A stretch of DNA of 58,989 nucleotides from Gemmatimonadota bacterium. Its GTDB lineage: Bacteria; Gemmatimonadota; Gemmatimonadetes; Longimicrobiales; Gaopeijiaceae. The stretch is taken from positions 1 through 58,989 of the forward strand of contig JAJEBW010000004.1 of assembly GCA_022822325.1 (NCBI GenBank). The letters run 5' to 3'. This document shows positions 7,538 to 15,436 of this stretch, one piece after another (within the stretch, counting starts at the first letter, position 1; the number at the start of each line of letters is the position of its first letter). The position numbers and the translations under genes were made by a program. The notes below the pieces were generated by a model. That model was not told the DNA's origin. It was given only the letters and a program-made list of their open reading frames with translations, and ran no database searches.

Positions 7538-9766
7538 TTACCGCCGCCTCTCGCTGCGGGGCGGGATCACCCGGACAATTCTCCCCTTCTGGTCGACGAT
7601 CGTAATCGGAAGATCCAGGATGTCGTTGCTCAGGTCGATCATGGTGGCGCTGTCGGGAGCCACCGTCGGCACCGAGGGCAGCCGGTAGAACTCGGCGGCC
7701 GTGGGATCGACATTGTACCCCATATCCGCCAACGACTCGATCGTCACCAGGCTCAGCGGCTCGCGCCCCGCCGACAGGAAGGGAGTCATGAGCTCGTTCT
7801 CGAAGACCGACTCGCGCCAGTGGGAATCGGACTGTCCCAATTCTCCGCCGCTTTCCACCGGGACGACCTTGCCTCGGTAGCGGCCGCCGCCGATCTCCTC
7901 GAAGGCGGCGCGAGTGAGCGGACCCGTGAAGTGGACATCGGCGTTGGCATTTCCGCCGACGGAAGGATCCTCGATCAGATCCACGACATCCCACAAGGTA
8001 CCGAAGCCGAGCACGTGACCCATCTCGTGGGTAACCGTAGCTGTCAGCGTACCCTGGGAAGAAAGGCGTAGAAGGTCGTCTTCGTCGAATTCCATAAAAC
8101 CAGCGATCGCTCCACCGGAGACGATCGTTGAATCGTTGTTGAAGACCCACAGGGACTGGCGCCAAACACAGGGGGCGGCGCGTCCCAATACACGTCCCGG
8201 GCCATCAATGGAGTCGATCGCGACAAACATCCTGACATCGTCCACGACATCGTTGATCGCCGGCGAGCCCTCGCCGCAACGTCCGGCGGCAACCGGGTTG
8301 ACACTCATGTCGATGTTGTCCAGGCCCTGCTGCACCACGGACTCCCACTTTTCGGCGGCCGCCCGAATTGCATTGTCCTGTTCGATCGTTCCGTTTTGCA
8401 GAAACACCAGCTCGATGTCGAAGGTCTCGACGGCAATGCCGCCCACGGTCACCCTTAGATTGAGCGGACCGAATGATGTGTAGGCGTGTACCGCAACGTG
8501 GTAGCTGCCCGGCCGTGCAGGCGAGATCTGACAGAGTTCGCTGTCGCCCGGTTGATTCCCGCTTTGGCACCTGTACTTGTACTGATGGTCCGGTCGCCAC
8601 CCGTAGTTCACGAACAGATCCGGATCCCCCAGTCCCGCCCCCACCTCGACATTCAGCGCCTCGCGCGAGAACTCGTCAATGTCTATGCGGAAGAGCAGAA
8701 CATCGCCCTCGCGCCCCGAGATCTGCGAGCTGTGTCCCACCGAGACCAGCTCCTGGTGCGCCACCGGGACCGTCTCGCGCTTGCGGTTGTTCTCCCTCTC
8801 CCACTCGTCGATCGTGCCCGCGGCGTCGATCACGACCTCCACCCAGCGGGTTCCCGCCTCCAGCGGCCCGACGCTGTCGAAGGCGAAGGTCGTCTTGCCC
8901 TCCGGGTCCAGCCGCGCCGCCATCCGGGTCGCGACCGCCTCGCCGTCGACGGTAATCGCGACCGCAAAGCTGTCGGGGCTCGCCGCGTCGCCCTGGTTCG
9001 CGATTGTGGCGGTGGCCGAGAAGGTCTCCAGGTTGGTGAGATCGGTGCGCGACAGAACGAAGCTCTCGACGGCCAGATCGGGCAGCGGCGTGTCGGAGGT
9101 GGCCCGCGCGTTGGCCTGGTTTCGGATTCCGCCGGCCGAGATCGCCAGCTCCTGGGCGCCGAACTTCGGTCCCAGCGTCCATTCGGTGGAGCCCTGCCCG
9201 TCGGCGTCGCTGGTGACGGTGGCCGCGCTCACCGAACCGCTTTCGTCGCCCGGGGCGAAGCCGATCTCGATCCCCGCCACCCCGAAGCCGCCGCGGTCCT
9301 CCAGGCGCACGACGACCGGGTCGGGCAGCTTCGTTCCGCGCAGCGCCTCCTGGCCGTCGCCCGAGACGACGCGGATCGCGGCCGCGCGCTGCTCGACGTT
9401 CACCGTCGCCGTGGCGCTCAGGCTGCCGGTCGCCGCCTGCACCGATGCGTTGCCGTTGCCCGTCGCCGTCGCCCGCCCCGAGGCGTCCACCGTGAAGACC
9501 GCCTCGTCGGAGCTCCACCAGGTGACCTGCGCCGTCATCGCATCGCCGTACTGGTCGCGCACGGTGGCGGTGAAGTTCGTGGCGTGGTTGATGTAGGTCA
9601 GCGTCGCGCTCGCCGGCGAGATCGTGATCGTCGCGGGCCGCGGGGGTTCGGGAGGGGTGGACCCGCCGCCGTCTCCGCCGCCGCAACCGGCCAGGGTAGC
9701 CGCGAGGAGAAGTGGCAGGGGGAGGATGCGGGGGGCGGTCCGGGCGGTGGAGAGGTCGGTGTACAT
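7538..9766 (-). CDS. Leishmanolysin-like (M8) secreted zinc metalloprotease with Ig-like and CARDB domains
   Basis: 742 residues. The N-terminus is a lipoprotein signal, LLLAATLAGCGGG. Next come a bacterial Ig-like (Big_2) domain (PATITISPASATLTYINHAT, VTWWSSDEAVFTVD), a second Ig-like segment, and a CARDB adhesion domain (PDLAVESFVLSRTDL). A PPC-type beta domain (DVLLFRIDIDEFS) follows. The C-terminal protease has HEMGHVLGFGTLW (H-E-x-x-H-x-x-G-F-G) and, further on, SDSHWRESVFENELMTPF, which supplies the third His and the Met-turn of leishmanolysins. It probably acts at the cell surface or is released. The ATG at 9766 is just upstream of the lipobox. The gene is on its own, minus strand. Confidence 0.92.
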   Translation of the reverse strand: MYTDLSTARTAPRILPLPLLLAATLAGCGGGDGGGSTPPEPPRPATITISPASATLTYINHATNFTATVRDQYGDAMTAQVTWWSSDEAVFTVDASGRATATGNGNASVQAATGSLSATATVNVEQRAAAIRVVSGDGQEALRGTKLPDPVVVRLEDRGGFGVAGIEIGFAPGDESGSVSAATVTSDADGQGSTEWTLGPKFGAQELAISAGGIRNQANARATSDTPLPDLAVESFVLSRTDLTNLETFSATATIANQGDAASPDSFAVAITVDGEAVATRMAARLDPEGKTTFAFDSVGPLEAGTRWVEVVIDAAGTIDEWERENNRKRETVPVAHQELVSVGHSSQISGREGDVLLFRIDIDEFSREALNVEVGAGLGDPDLFVNYGWRPDHQYKYRCQSGNQPGDSELCQISPARPGSYHVAVHAYTSFGPLNLRVTVGGIAVETFDIELVFLQNGTIEQDNAIRAAAEKWESVVQQGLDNIDMSVNPVAAGRCGEGSPAINDVVDDVRMFVAIDSIDGPGRVLGRAAPCVWRQSLWVFNNDSTIVSGGAIAGFMEFDEDDLLRLSSQGTLTATVTHEMGHVLGFGTLWDVVDLIEDPSVGGNANADVHFTGPLTRAAFEEIGGGRYRGKVVPVESGGELGQSDSHWRESVFENELMTPFLSAGREPLSLVTIESLADMGYNVDPTAAEFYRLPSVPTVAPDSATMIDLSNDILDLPITIVDQKGRIVRVIPPRSERRR

Positions 9767-9947
9767 GGGCTTGCTCGGGGTTCGGTCCGGGTCGATGGAG
9801 GATAACGGCATTGGCGCCCCGGCGCCCGCCGAACGCAGGCTTCCCGCGCGAGCCGCGCCGCCCGGCCCCTGCGCGGGCCGGCCCGGATCGCCGCCGGGAT
9901 CGCCGTGGAACGCGCGCGACCCCACCCACCCAACGAAGACGCAGCGC

Positions 9948-10673
9948 TCACCCCGCCGCGTTCCTGGGGGCGTCCCTTCCCGAACGGCGATTCTCCAGCC
10001 AGACCGGAAGATAGCAGAGGAGGAAAAAGCCGAGCGCGACCAGCTCCAGCCAGAGGATGTACCAGGGCCAGGGGAAGAGGAGGAAGGGGGAGGGGGAATC
10101 GGGCATCTCGGAGAGGTACATGTAGTTGGAGCCGAGAGCCAGGTTGACGGCGCCGAGCGCGACGGCCAGGACGTTGAGGCCGACGAAGGCGCGCAGGAGC
10201 GAGCGAAGGGTGGGGCGCATGCCGAGTCCCCAGGTGGCGAAGAGGGCGGTGACGACGATTCCCGAGTGCGATATGAAGTAGCGGACGAAGGGCCAGGCCG
10301 GCCAGGGCTCCATCGCCTCCGGGGTGACGACGGAGTTGGCGGCGCCCGCGAGTCCCCAGAAGTAGACGAGCTCGTAGGAGAGGCGGTGGCGTGCGAGGAG
10401 GACGACGACCGAGAGGAGGACGGAGATGCCGCAGAGGTGAAGGGGGAGGTGCTCCAGGATGAAGGTCTCGCGGCCGTGGAGCAGGTAGCTGTGGATCCAG
10501 CCGGCGGACTGGTTGGCGAAGAGGAGCGTCGCGAGTCCGATGCAGATGGCGCGCTCGGTCCGGGGCGATGGGGAGCGTCGCACGGCGCGGATGAGCAGGA
10601 TGGGGACCAGGACGGTGAGCGCGAGGGCGACGAGGTGGGGCGCGCTCCAGAGGTCGAAGGGTGGGGGGGACAT
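9948..10673 (-). CDS. YwaF-like (TIGR02206) integral membrane protein
   Basis: 241 residues with about six hydrophobic helices. It carries the family motifs LPLHLCGISVLL and VYFWGLAGAANSVVTP, the block HSGIVVTALF, and NYMYLSEMP near the end. These are characteristic of the YwaF/TIGR02206 family of unknown function. The last residues are charged (WLENRRSGRD). ATG at 10673 was chosen because it directly precedes PPPFDLWSAPH, the usual family start. It lies 97 bp downstream of the asd stop on the same strand, in a G-rich spacer, so it could be read through from the methionine operon. Confidence 0.85.
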   Translation of the reverse strand: MSPPPFDLWSAPHLVALALTVLVPILLIRAVRRSPSPRTERAICIGLATLLFANQSAGWIHSYLLHGRETFILEHLPLHLCGISVLLSVVVLLARHRLSYELVYFWGLAGAANSVVTPEAMEPWPAWPFVRYFISHSGIVVTALFATWGLGMRPTLRSLLRAFVGLNVLAVALGAVNLALGSNYMYLSEMPDSPSPFLLFPWPWYILWLELVALGFFLLCYLPVWLENRRSGRDAPRNAAG

Positions 10674-10770
10674 GGGGGAAATGTAGGGGGGGAAGACGGG
10701 GGGGGCACGGGGCGGGGGGCGATGGGGCGAGGGGGGTAGGCGGGTGGGGTAGGCGGTGAGGCAAGGGGGG

Positions 10771-11853
10771 TCAGGAATCGGCGGCCAGATGGCCCGCCCC
10801 CAGCTCCGCATTCGCCAGACACGCTCCCGCCGCCCCCCGCACCCCGTTGTGCGCCACGACCACGAATGCCAGATCATGCGGCGGCGGCGCTCGGCGAACC
10901 CGTCCCACCGTGACCGCCATCCCTCCGGCGGCGTCCGCGTCCAGACGGGGCTGGGGGCGGTCCGGTTCGGTGCGCACGACGAGGGGACGCTCCGGGAGGG
11001 TGGGAAGTCCGCGCGCGGAGTCCGGCGGCCGGAAGTCCCTCAGCGCCTGGATCGCGTCCCGGACCGGGGCCCGGCGCCCGAGCTTCGCGAAGACATGCGC
11101 CATGTGGCCGTCGAGCACCGGCACCCGGTTGACCGCGACGGCAACCTCGATCTCCGTCCCCAGGATCTTGTTCAGCTCGGGGCCGATCTTCTTTTCCTCC
11201 CCGGGGATCCAGGGAATCGCGTTGCCGGCCATCGGGACCGCGCCGAGCCCGCCGATCCCCGCGCCCGAGAGCGCCTGCAGCGTGACCACCGTCGCCGCCT
11301 CGACCCGGAAGGCGCGATCGAGGGGGCTGAGCGCCATCGCCAGGGCAACGACGACGCAGTTCGGGTTCGCCACCAGCGCGCCGCCCGCCGCCCGCCAGGG
11401 TTGGCGCTCCACCGCGCGGATGGATTCTGGATTCACCTCGGGCACGATCAGAGGCGTGTCGGGACGCATTCGGTGGGCGGAGGCGTTCGTGCAGACGATC
11501 TTTCCGGCCCGCGCGAGCGCCGGTTCCGTCTCGCGAGCGGCCGCGGACGGAAGCGCCGAGAGAACAAGCGGGCTGGCGGGCACCGTCCGGGGGCTCATCA
11601 GGGTGAGCGCCGCCGCCCTCGCCGGGGGATCGCCGCCGACCGACCAGCGCACCGCCTCGCCGTAGCGGCTTCCGCTGCGCCGCTCCGACCCCGCGACCTC
11701 GGCCAGGCGAAACCAGGGATGCCCCTCCAGCATGCGCACGAGGCGCTGGCCCACGATCCCGGTCGCGCCCAGAACGGCCACCGGCGTACGGTTGCCGTCG
11801 TTGCGGGCCGCGCCGCCATCCCGTCTCCAGCGCGTTTTCGTCTGCTTCAGCAC
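10771..11853 (-). CDS. asd: Aspartate-semialdehyde dehydrogenase
   Basis: 360 residues. It reduces aspartyl-phosphate to aspartate semialdehyde with NADPH, the second step to methionine, threonine and lysine. The Rossmann start is AVLGATGIVGQRLVRML. The catalytic Cys is in ANPNCVVVALAMAL, and the active-site Gln/Gly stretch and DGHMAHVF histidine are present. The motif set suggests the archaeal/Gram-positive-like subgroup. No ATG is available before the fold; GTG at 11853 overlaps the lysC stop (GTGCTGA), giving tight translational coupling. It is the last gene of the SAM-riboswitch operon, producing the precursor branch for methionine. Confidence 0.94.
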   Translation of the reverse strand: MLKQTKTRWRRDGGAARNDGNRTPVAVLGATGIVGQRLVRMLEGHPWFRLAEVAGSERRSGSRYGEAVRWSVGGDPPARAAALTLMSPRTVPASPLVLSALPSAAARETEPALARAGKIVCTNASAHRMRPDTPLIVPEVNPESIRAVERQPWRAAGGALVANPNCVVVALAMALSPLDRAFRVEAATVVTLQALSGAGIGGLGAVPMAGNAIPWIPGEEKKIGPELNKILGTEIEVAVAVNRVPVLDGHMAHVFAKLGRRAPVRDAIQALRDFRPPDSARGLPTLPERPLVVRTEPDRPQPRLDADAAGGMAVTVGRVRRAPPPHDLAFVVVAHNGVRGAAGACLANAELGAGHLAADS

Positions 11854-12671
11854 GGCGCCGACCACCCTTCCCCCTTCCCCACCGTCGTTCCCCGCCCTCC
11901 CAGCCCCGTCACGCGGAAGCGCAGGCCGCGCCGCTCGGCGAAATCCAGCGCCTTGGGCTGCACCACTCCGCCGCCGATCTCCCGCGCCTGCTCCCAGGTC
12001 AGGGTCGCGAGCGGCGCCGGGCAGCGGGCCGCCCGGGGATCGGAGGAAAAGACGCCGTCGACATCCTTGACCAGACGGATCTCGGCCGCGCCCAGCGCAT
12101 GGCCCACGAAGAGCGCCGTCAGATCGGATCCGCCGCGTCCCAGGAGCGAGGGCGCGCCGCTTCCGTCCACTCCGACGAAACCGGGAAGCACCACCGCATC
12201 CCCTTTGCGCAGCAGCCTCCGAATTCGGCCCGCGTCGATCGCGACCGGATCGGCGTCGGCAAGGGGGCCCCGTGTGCGAATTCCCGTCCGCCGCGCGTTC
12301 AGTCCCACCGCCTCCACCCCCGCCGCGGCCAACGCCAGCGTCAGCAACGCCACCGACGCCTCCTCGCCGGTTGCGAGCAGCGCCCCCACCAGGCGCTCCG
12401 GCGGCCGGGCCGTCACCGCGCGCGCCGCCGCCAGGAGCGAGTCCGTCGCGTCTCCCATCGCCGACGCCACCGCGACCACCTTGCGGTCGCATGCGATCTC
12501 CGCGCCGACCGCCGCCGCAACGCGCGCATAGTCCGCCGGCGAACGCAGCACCGACGACCCGAACTTGAGGACGTGCAGCCTGCCCGCTTCCACTCCCCTT
12601 TCCGCCCCGCCGCGACGCCTTCGCGCCCGGAGCCGGTTCCCCCTTCCGGCTGCCACGCCCCCCGCGCGCAT
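11847..12671 (-). CDS. lysC: Aspartokinase lacking the ACT regulatory domain
   Basis: 274 residues, against roughly 400-450 for feedback-regulated aspartokinases. It phosphorylates aspartate. The kinase fold is complete: LHVLKFGSSVL (substrate loop), LLATGEEASVALL, LLGRGGSDLTALFVGHAL, and DVDGVFSSDPR with the Lys/Asp of the nucleotide site. The protein stops at VGKGEGWSAPC, where the tandem ACT domains would begin, so lysine/threonine feedback is presumably lost. The start ATG overlaps the metB stop (ATGA at 12670-12673), and the end overlaps asd. It is the third gene of the riboswitch-controlled operon. Its dedicated role in methionine supply is inferred from context. Confidence 0.92.
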   Translation of the reverse strand: MRAGGVAAGRGNRLRARRRRGGAERGVEAGRLHVLKFGSSVLRSPADYARVAAAVGAEIACDRKVVAVASAMGDATDSLLAAARAVTARPPERLVGALLATGEEASVALLTLALAAAGVEAVGLNARRTGIRTRGPLADADPVAIDAGRIRRLLRKGDAVVLPGFVGVDGSGAPSLLGRGGSDLTALFVGHALGAAEIRLVKDVDGVFSSDPRAARCPAPLATLTWEQAREIGGGVVQPKALDFAERRGLRFRVTGLGGRGTTVGKGEGWSAPC

Positions 12672-13987
12672 CAGACCGTCCCCGCCCGCCCCAACCCCGC
12701 CGCCACATCGGCCACCAGATCGTCCGCGGCCTCGATTCCCACCGACAGCCGCAGCAGCCCCTCCCCGATCCCCGCCGCCACCCTTGCGGCTTCGTCCATC
12801 GCGGCGTGCGTCATCGTCCAGGGGTGCGTCACCAGACTCTCCACCCCGCCCAGCGACTCGGCCAGGGCGAAGTGTTCGAGACCGTCGCAGAAGGCGTCGG
12901 CGGCCGCCCTTCCCCCTCTCAGCTCGAAGGAGATCAGGCTTCCCCAGGCGCTGCTTCCCTCCCCTTTCCGGTCCCGGTCGCCCCCGGCCCCTTCGCCCCC
13001 ATTGCCCGGCCCCCGTTGCTGCCGCCTCGCGATCTCGTGGCCCGGATGGCCGGCCAGTCCAGGATAGTGCACCGCCGCCACCGCCTCGCTCGCCGCCAGC
13101 GCCGCCGCCACCCTCCGCGCGTTCTCCTCGTGGACCCGGCTGCGCGCATACAGGGTGCGGATTCCGCGCAGCGTCAGGTAGGCGTCGAAGGCCGATCCGC
13201 AGGCGCCGGTCGCGTTCGCCCACCAGGCCACCTCCTCGAGCAGCTCCCCACTGGCCGCCACGACCGCGCCCCCCACCACATCGCTGTGACCATTGAGAAA
13301 CTTCGTGGTGGAGTGCACGACCAGGTCGGCGCCGTGCTCGATCGGCCGCTGGTTGACGGGGGAGAGGAAGGTGTTGTCGGCCACGCAGATCGCTCCGGCG
13401 GCGCGCGCGCAGGCGGACCAGGCGGCGATGTCGGTGATCCGCAGCAGGGGATTCGACGGCGTCTCGATCCAGATCATCCGCGGCTTCCGGAGGCGGGCCC
13501 GCGCAAGCGCCTCGGGGGTCCACGATTCCACGAACTCGACGCGGTACCGGCCCTGGCGCGCCTCGGCGCTGAAGAGCCGGTAGCTGCCCCCGTAGCAGTC
13601 GGCGGGCGCGAGCAGAAGATCGCCGGGCGAGAGCAGCCGCGTGACCACGGCGATCGCCGACATCCCCGACGAGGTCACCACGGCGCCGCATCCGCCCTCG
13701 AGCGCGGAGATCGCGTCGGCCGCCAGATCGCGGGTCGGGTTCGCGGTGCGTGAGTAGTCGTATCGTCCGCAGACGCCCGGCGCGTCGAAGAGGAAGTTGG
13801 TGGAGAGGTGAAGGGGAGGCATGACCGCGTTGTGCGTGGGGTCGGCGCCGATTCCCGCCCGCACCGCCCGGGTCGCGGGGAACCCCGGGACGGCCGGGCG
13901 AAATCCCTCTCCACCGGTCTCCGAACCCGGCGTGCCAGCCCCGCCGAGCCGCGTCTCCGCCGGCTCCCGACCCGTTTCTCGCGTCAT
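12671..13987 (-). CDS. metB: Cystathionine gamma-synthase-type Cys/Met metabolism PLP enzyme
   Basis: 438 residues, PLP-dependent trans-sulfuration fold type I. Seen: HLSTNFLFDAPG, the phosphate-binding TSSGMSAIAVV, YGGSYRLF, the aspartate in VADNTFLSPVNQ, the PLP lysine in HSTTKFLNGHSDVVGG, and the C-terminal ESLVTHPWTMTHAAM. The last resembles the substrate-specificity end of MetB/MetC/MetZ. It joins activated homoserine with cysteine (or sulfide). Whether it is MetB, MetY-like or MetZ cannot be settled by eye. An unusual Gly/Arg-rich insert (about residues 340-365) lies before the SLISFELRGG strand. The start ATG overlaps the metX stop (ATGA). Confidence 0.88.
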   Translation of the reverse strand: MTRETGREPAETRLGGAGTPGSETGGEGFRPAVPGFPATRAVRAGIGADPTHNAVMPPLHLSTNFLFDAPGVCGRYDYSRTANPTRDLAADAISALEGGCGAVVTSSGMSAIAVVTRLLSPGDLLLAPADCYGGSYRLFSAEARQGRYRVEFVESWTPEALARARLRKPRMIWIETPSNPLLRITDIAAWSACARAAGAICVADNTFLSPVNQRPIEHGADLVVHSTTKFLNGHSDVVGGAVVAASGELLEEVAWWANATGACGSAFDAYLTLRGIRTLYARSRVHEENARRVAAALAASEAVAAVHYPGLAGHPGHEIARRQQRGPGNGGEGAGGDRDRKGEGSSAWGSLISFELRGGRAAADAFCDGLEHFALAESLGGVESLVTHPWTMTHAAMDEAARVAAGIGEGLLRLSVGIEAADDLVADVAAGLGRAGTV

Positions 13988-15153
13988 CGGACCGCCTCCG
14001 GCGCATGGTCCCGCGGCGTGTCTCCGAGCCCGATCGCACGATTCCCGGACCGTGGCTCCCCTGACCGGCGCCGCGGCGTCCGCTCCGCGAGCGCCTGCTC
14101 TTCGTCCCCGAGGAGCGCGCCCACCGCATCGGTCTCCTTGAGAAAGGCGTCGTGGCCGAAGAGAGAGGGCAGAATCAGGTGGCGGGGGGACCGTCCGCTC
14201 CGCGCGGCCAGTTCTTCGACCAGCCAGGGGGGAACGAGGGCGTCGCTGTCGAAGGAAACCAGGAGGGTCTTCGGCGGGAGCGAGTCCGGCCGGGTGCGAT
14301 GCAGGTCGATCGACTCCGAGAGCGCGAGGAAGCGTTCCACATCGAAGCGCTGAACGAAGTCGGCGCCGCGCGCGTCCAGGTAGTCCTCCACGGGAAAGCG
14401 GGCCGGAGCCGCACCGGGGGCGCCGGGGCTGGTCGCCTCCGAGGCGAAGCGGGACTCGAACTCCCGGGGGCTGCGGTAGGTGGTCATCGCGAGGGCCCGC
14501 GCCAGGGCGAGGCCGTCCGCCGGACGATCCAGGGAGGCGCCCAGCGTCGCGGCCGAACGTTGAACCGAACGCACCGCCGTGGCCATGGGATGGGTGCGGT
14601 GAGCCGCGCAGAGAACGACCAGCCGGTCCGTCCGTTCCGGGAAGAGCTCGGCGAAGGCCAGCGCAACCATTCCGCCATAGGAGGCGCCGACGAGGGTGGC
14701 CGAGGCAAGGCCGAGACGATCGAGGACCGCCGCGACCGCGCGCGCCTGGTCGTGGCTGGTCACCGGGCGGAGGATGCGGTCCTTCGAGCTGCCGCCGAGG
14801 TAGTCGATGCCGACGAGCGGACGACGAGCCGGGTCGAGAGCCAGACCCGCGCCGACGATCCCGGGCCACCAGCCGGGCGTGGGGTCGTTCGGGGTGGGGG
14901 CCGCGTGCCGTCCCGCGGAGATTCCGCCGAGAACGACCGTTGCCGGGGCCGAAAGGAGGCCCTGAACCTCCCAGCGGACCGAGACCGAGCGGGCGCCGAG
15001 GTGGTCGAAGGGAAGGGTGACGGAGTGGCGGCCGCGGCGAGCGGGCGGGGGAGCGTGGGGACGCGCCGCGCGGGGGGCGCGGGGGAGGGGGAAGAGGCGG
15101 CTGCGACAGGAGGAAGCCGCGGCGAGGGCCGGGCGGGGGGTGGGGCGGATCAT
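13984..15153 (-). CDS. metX: Homoserine O-acyltransferase, alpha/beta hydrolase fold
   Basis: 389 residues. It acylates homoserine, committing it to methionine. The fold shows the oxyanion-side GGISAGRH, the nucleophile elbow LVGASYGGMVAL (G-x-S-x-G-G), the acid in SFDSDALVPP and the catalytic His in LFGHDAFLKE, all in MetX order. The first 45 residues are Arg/Pro-rich and may be disordered. ATG at 15153 is supported by GGAG eight bases upstream. It is the first gene of metX-metB-lysC-asd and lies under a SAM-I riboswitch. Acetyl versus succinyl donor specificity was not determined. Confidence 0.92.
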   Translation of the reverse strand: MIRPTPRPALAAASSCRSRLFPLPRAPRAARPHAPPPARRGRHSVTLPFDHLGARSVSVRWEVQGLLSAPATVVLGGISAGRHAAPTPNDPTPGWWPGIVGAGLALDPARRPLVGIDYLGGSSKDRILRPVTSHDQARAVAAVLDRLGLASATLVGASYGGMVALAFAELFPERTDRLVVLCAAHRTHPMATAVRSVQRSAATLGASLDRPADGLALARALAMTTYRSPREFESRFASEATSPGAPGAAPARFPVEDYLDARGADFVQRFDVERFLALSESIDLHRTRPDSLPPKTLLVSFDSDALVPPWLVEELAARSGRSPRHLILPSLFGHDAFLKETDAVGALLGDEEQALAERTPRRRSGEPRSGNRAIGLGDTPRDHAPEAVR

Positions 15154-15159
15154 GGCGGT

Positions 15160-15195
15160 TCTCCGGGTCGAGTGTGACTCATCTGACTCCGGAGA
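15160..15195 (-). promoter_or_regulatory. Ribosome-binding-site sequestering hairpin of the metX leader
   Basis: On the minus strand TCTCCGG (15195-15189) is exactly complementary to CCGGAGA (15166-15160), which contains the metX Shine-Dalgarno core GGAG. The loop is 22 nt. No T-tract follows, so the leader seems to control translation rather than termination. The loop also contains a second GATGAG (15183-15178), a copy of the riboswitch P1 3' strand. Confidence 0.7.
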
Positions 15196-15252
15196 TGCTG
15201 TCGCCCTGGTTCCTGCCGGCTCCGCTCTTCCCGGGGGAGGAACGGTGGACGG

Positions 15253-15367
15253 CTCATCTTTACGACGGATTCAAGTCCATCGCAGGAGTTGGCACCTTTG
15301 CGGGAATGCCACTTCCCACAGGTTGCCCCGGCGTCAACGGGCCTGTCCCTCAGCCGGTCTCGATGAG
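15253..15367 (-). promoter_or_regulatory. SAM-I (S-box) riboswitch aptamer
   Basis: Read on the minus strand, P1 is CTCATC (15367-15362) with GATGAG (15258-15253). Inside are the conserved GAGGGACAGGCCCG and GACGCCGGGGCAACC segments of P2 with the kink-turn side. A P3 hairpin of GGGAA/TTCCC follows, then the highly conserved AAAGGTGCCAACTCC and a P4 hairpin GATGGA/TCCGTC. Spacing and order match the S-box consensus. It binds S-adenosylmethionine and represses the downstream metX-metB-lysC-asd operon when methionine is plentiful. Confidence 0.95.
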
Positions 15368-15383
15368 TTTTTCGTGCGCCGAA

Positions 15384-15412
15384 TCGTTAACCGCTTCCTC
15401 GGCCGATGTCAA
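15384..15412 (-). promoter_or_regulatory. Sigma70-type promoter of the methionine operon
   Basis: A consensus -35 TTGACA (15412-15407) is followed after exactly 17 bp by -10-like TAACGA (15389-15384). The expected transcript start, near 15376, is about 9 bases before the riboswitch P1 stem. The position fits well; the -10 is weak. Confidence 0.7.
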
Positions 15413-15436
15413 GTCCCGGATCGCGACCCGCGAGAT

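Noticed and set aside
10660..10790. G-rich low-complexity stretch upstream of the YwaF-like gene as a G-quadruplex regulator
   Set aside because: It lies in the short spacer between asd and the YwaF-like gene; runs of G are expected in this base composition and no conserved structure is evident.
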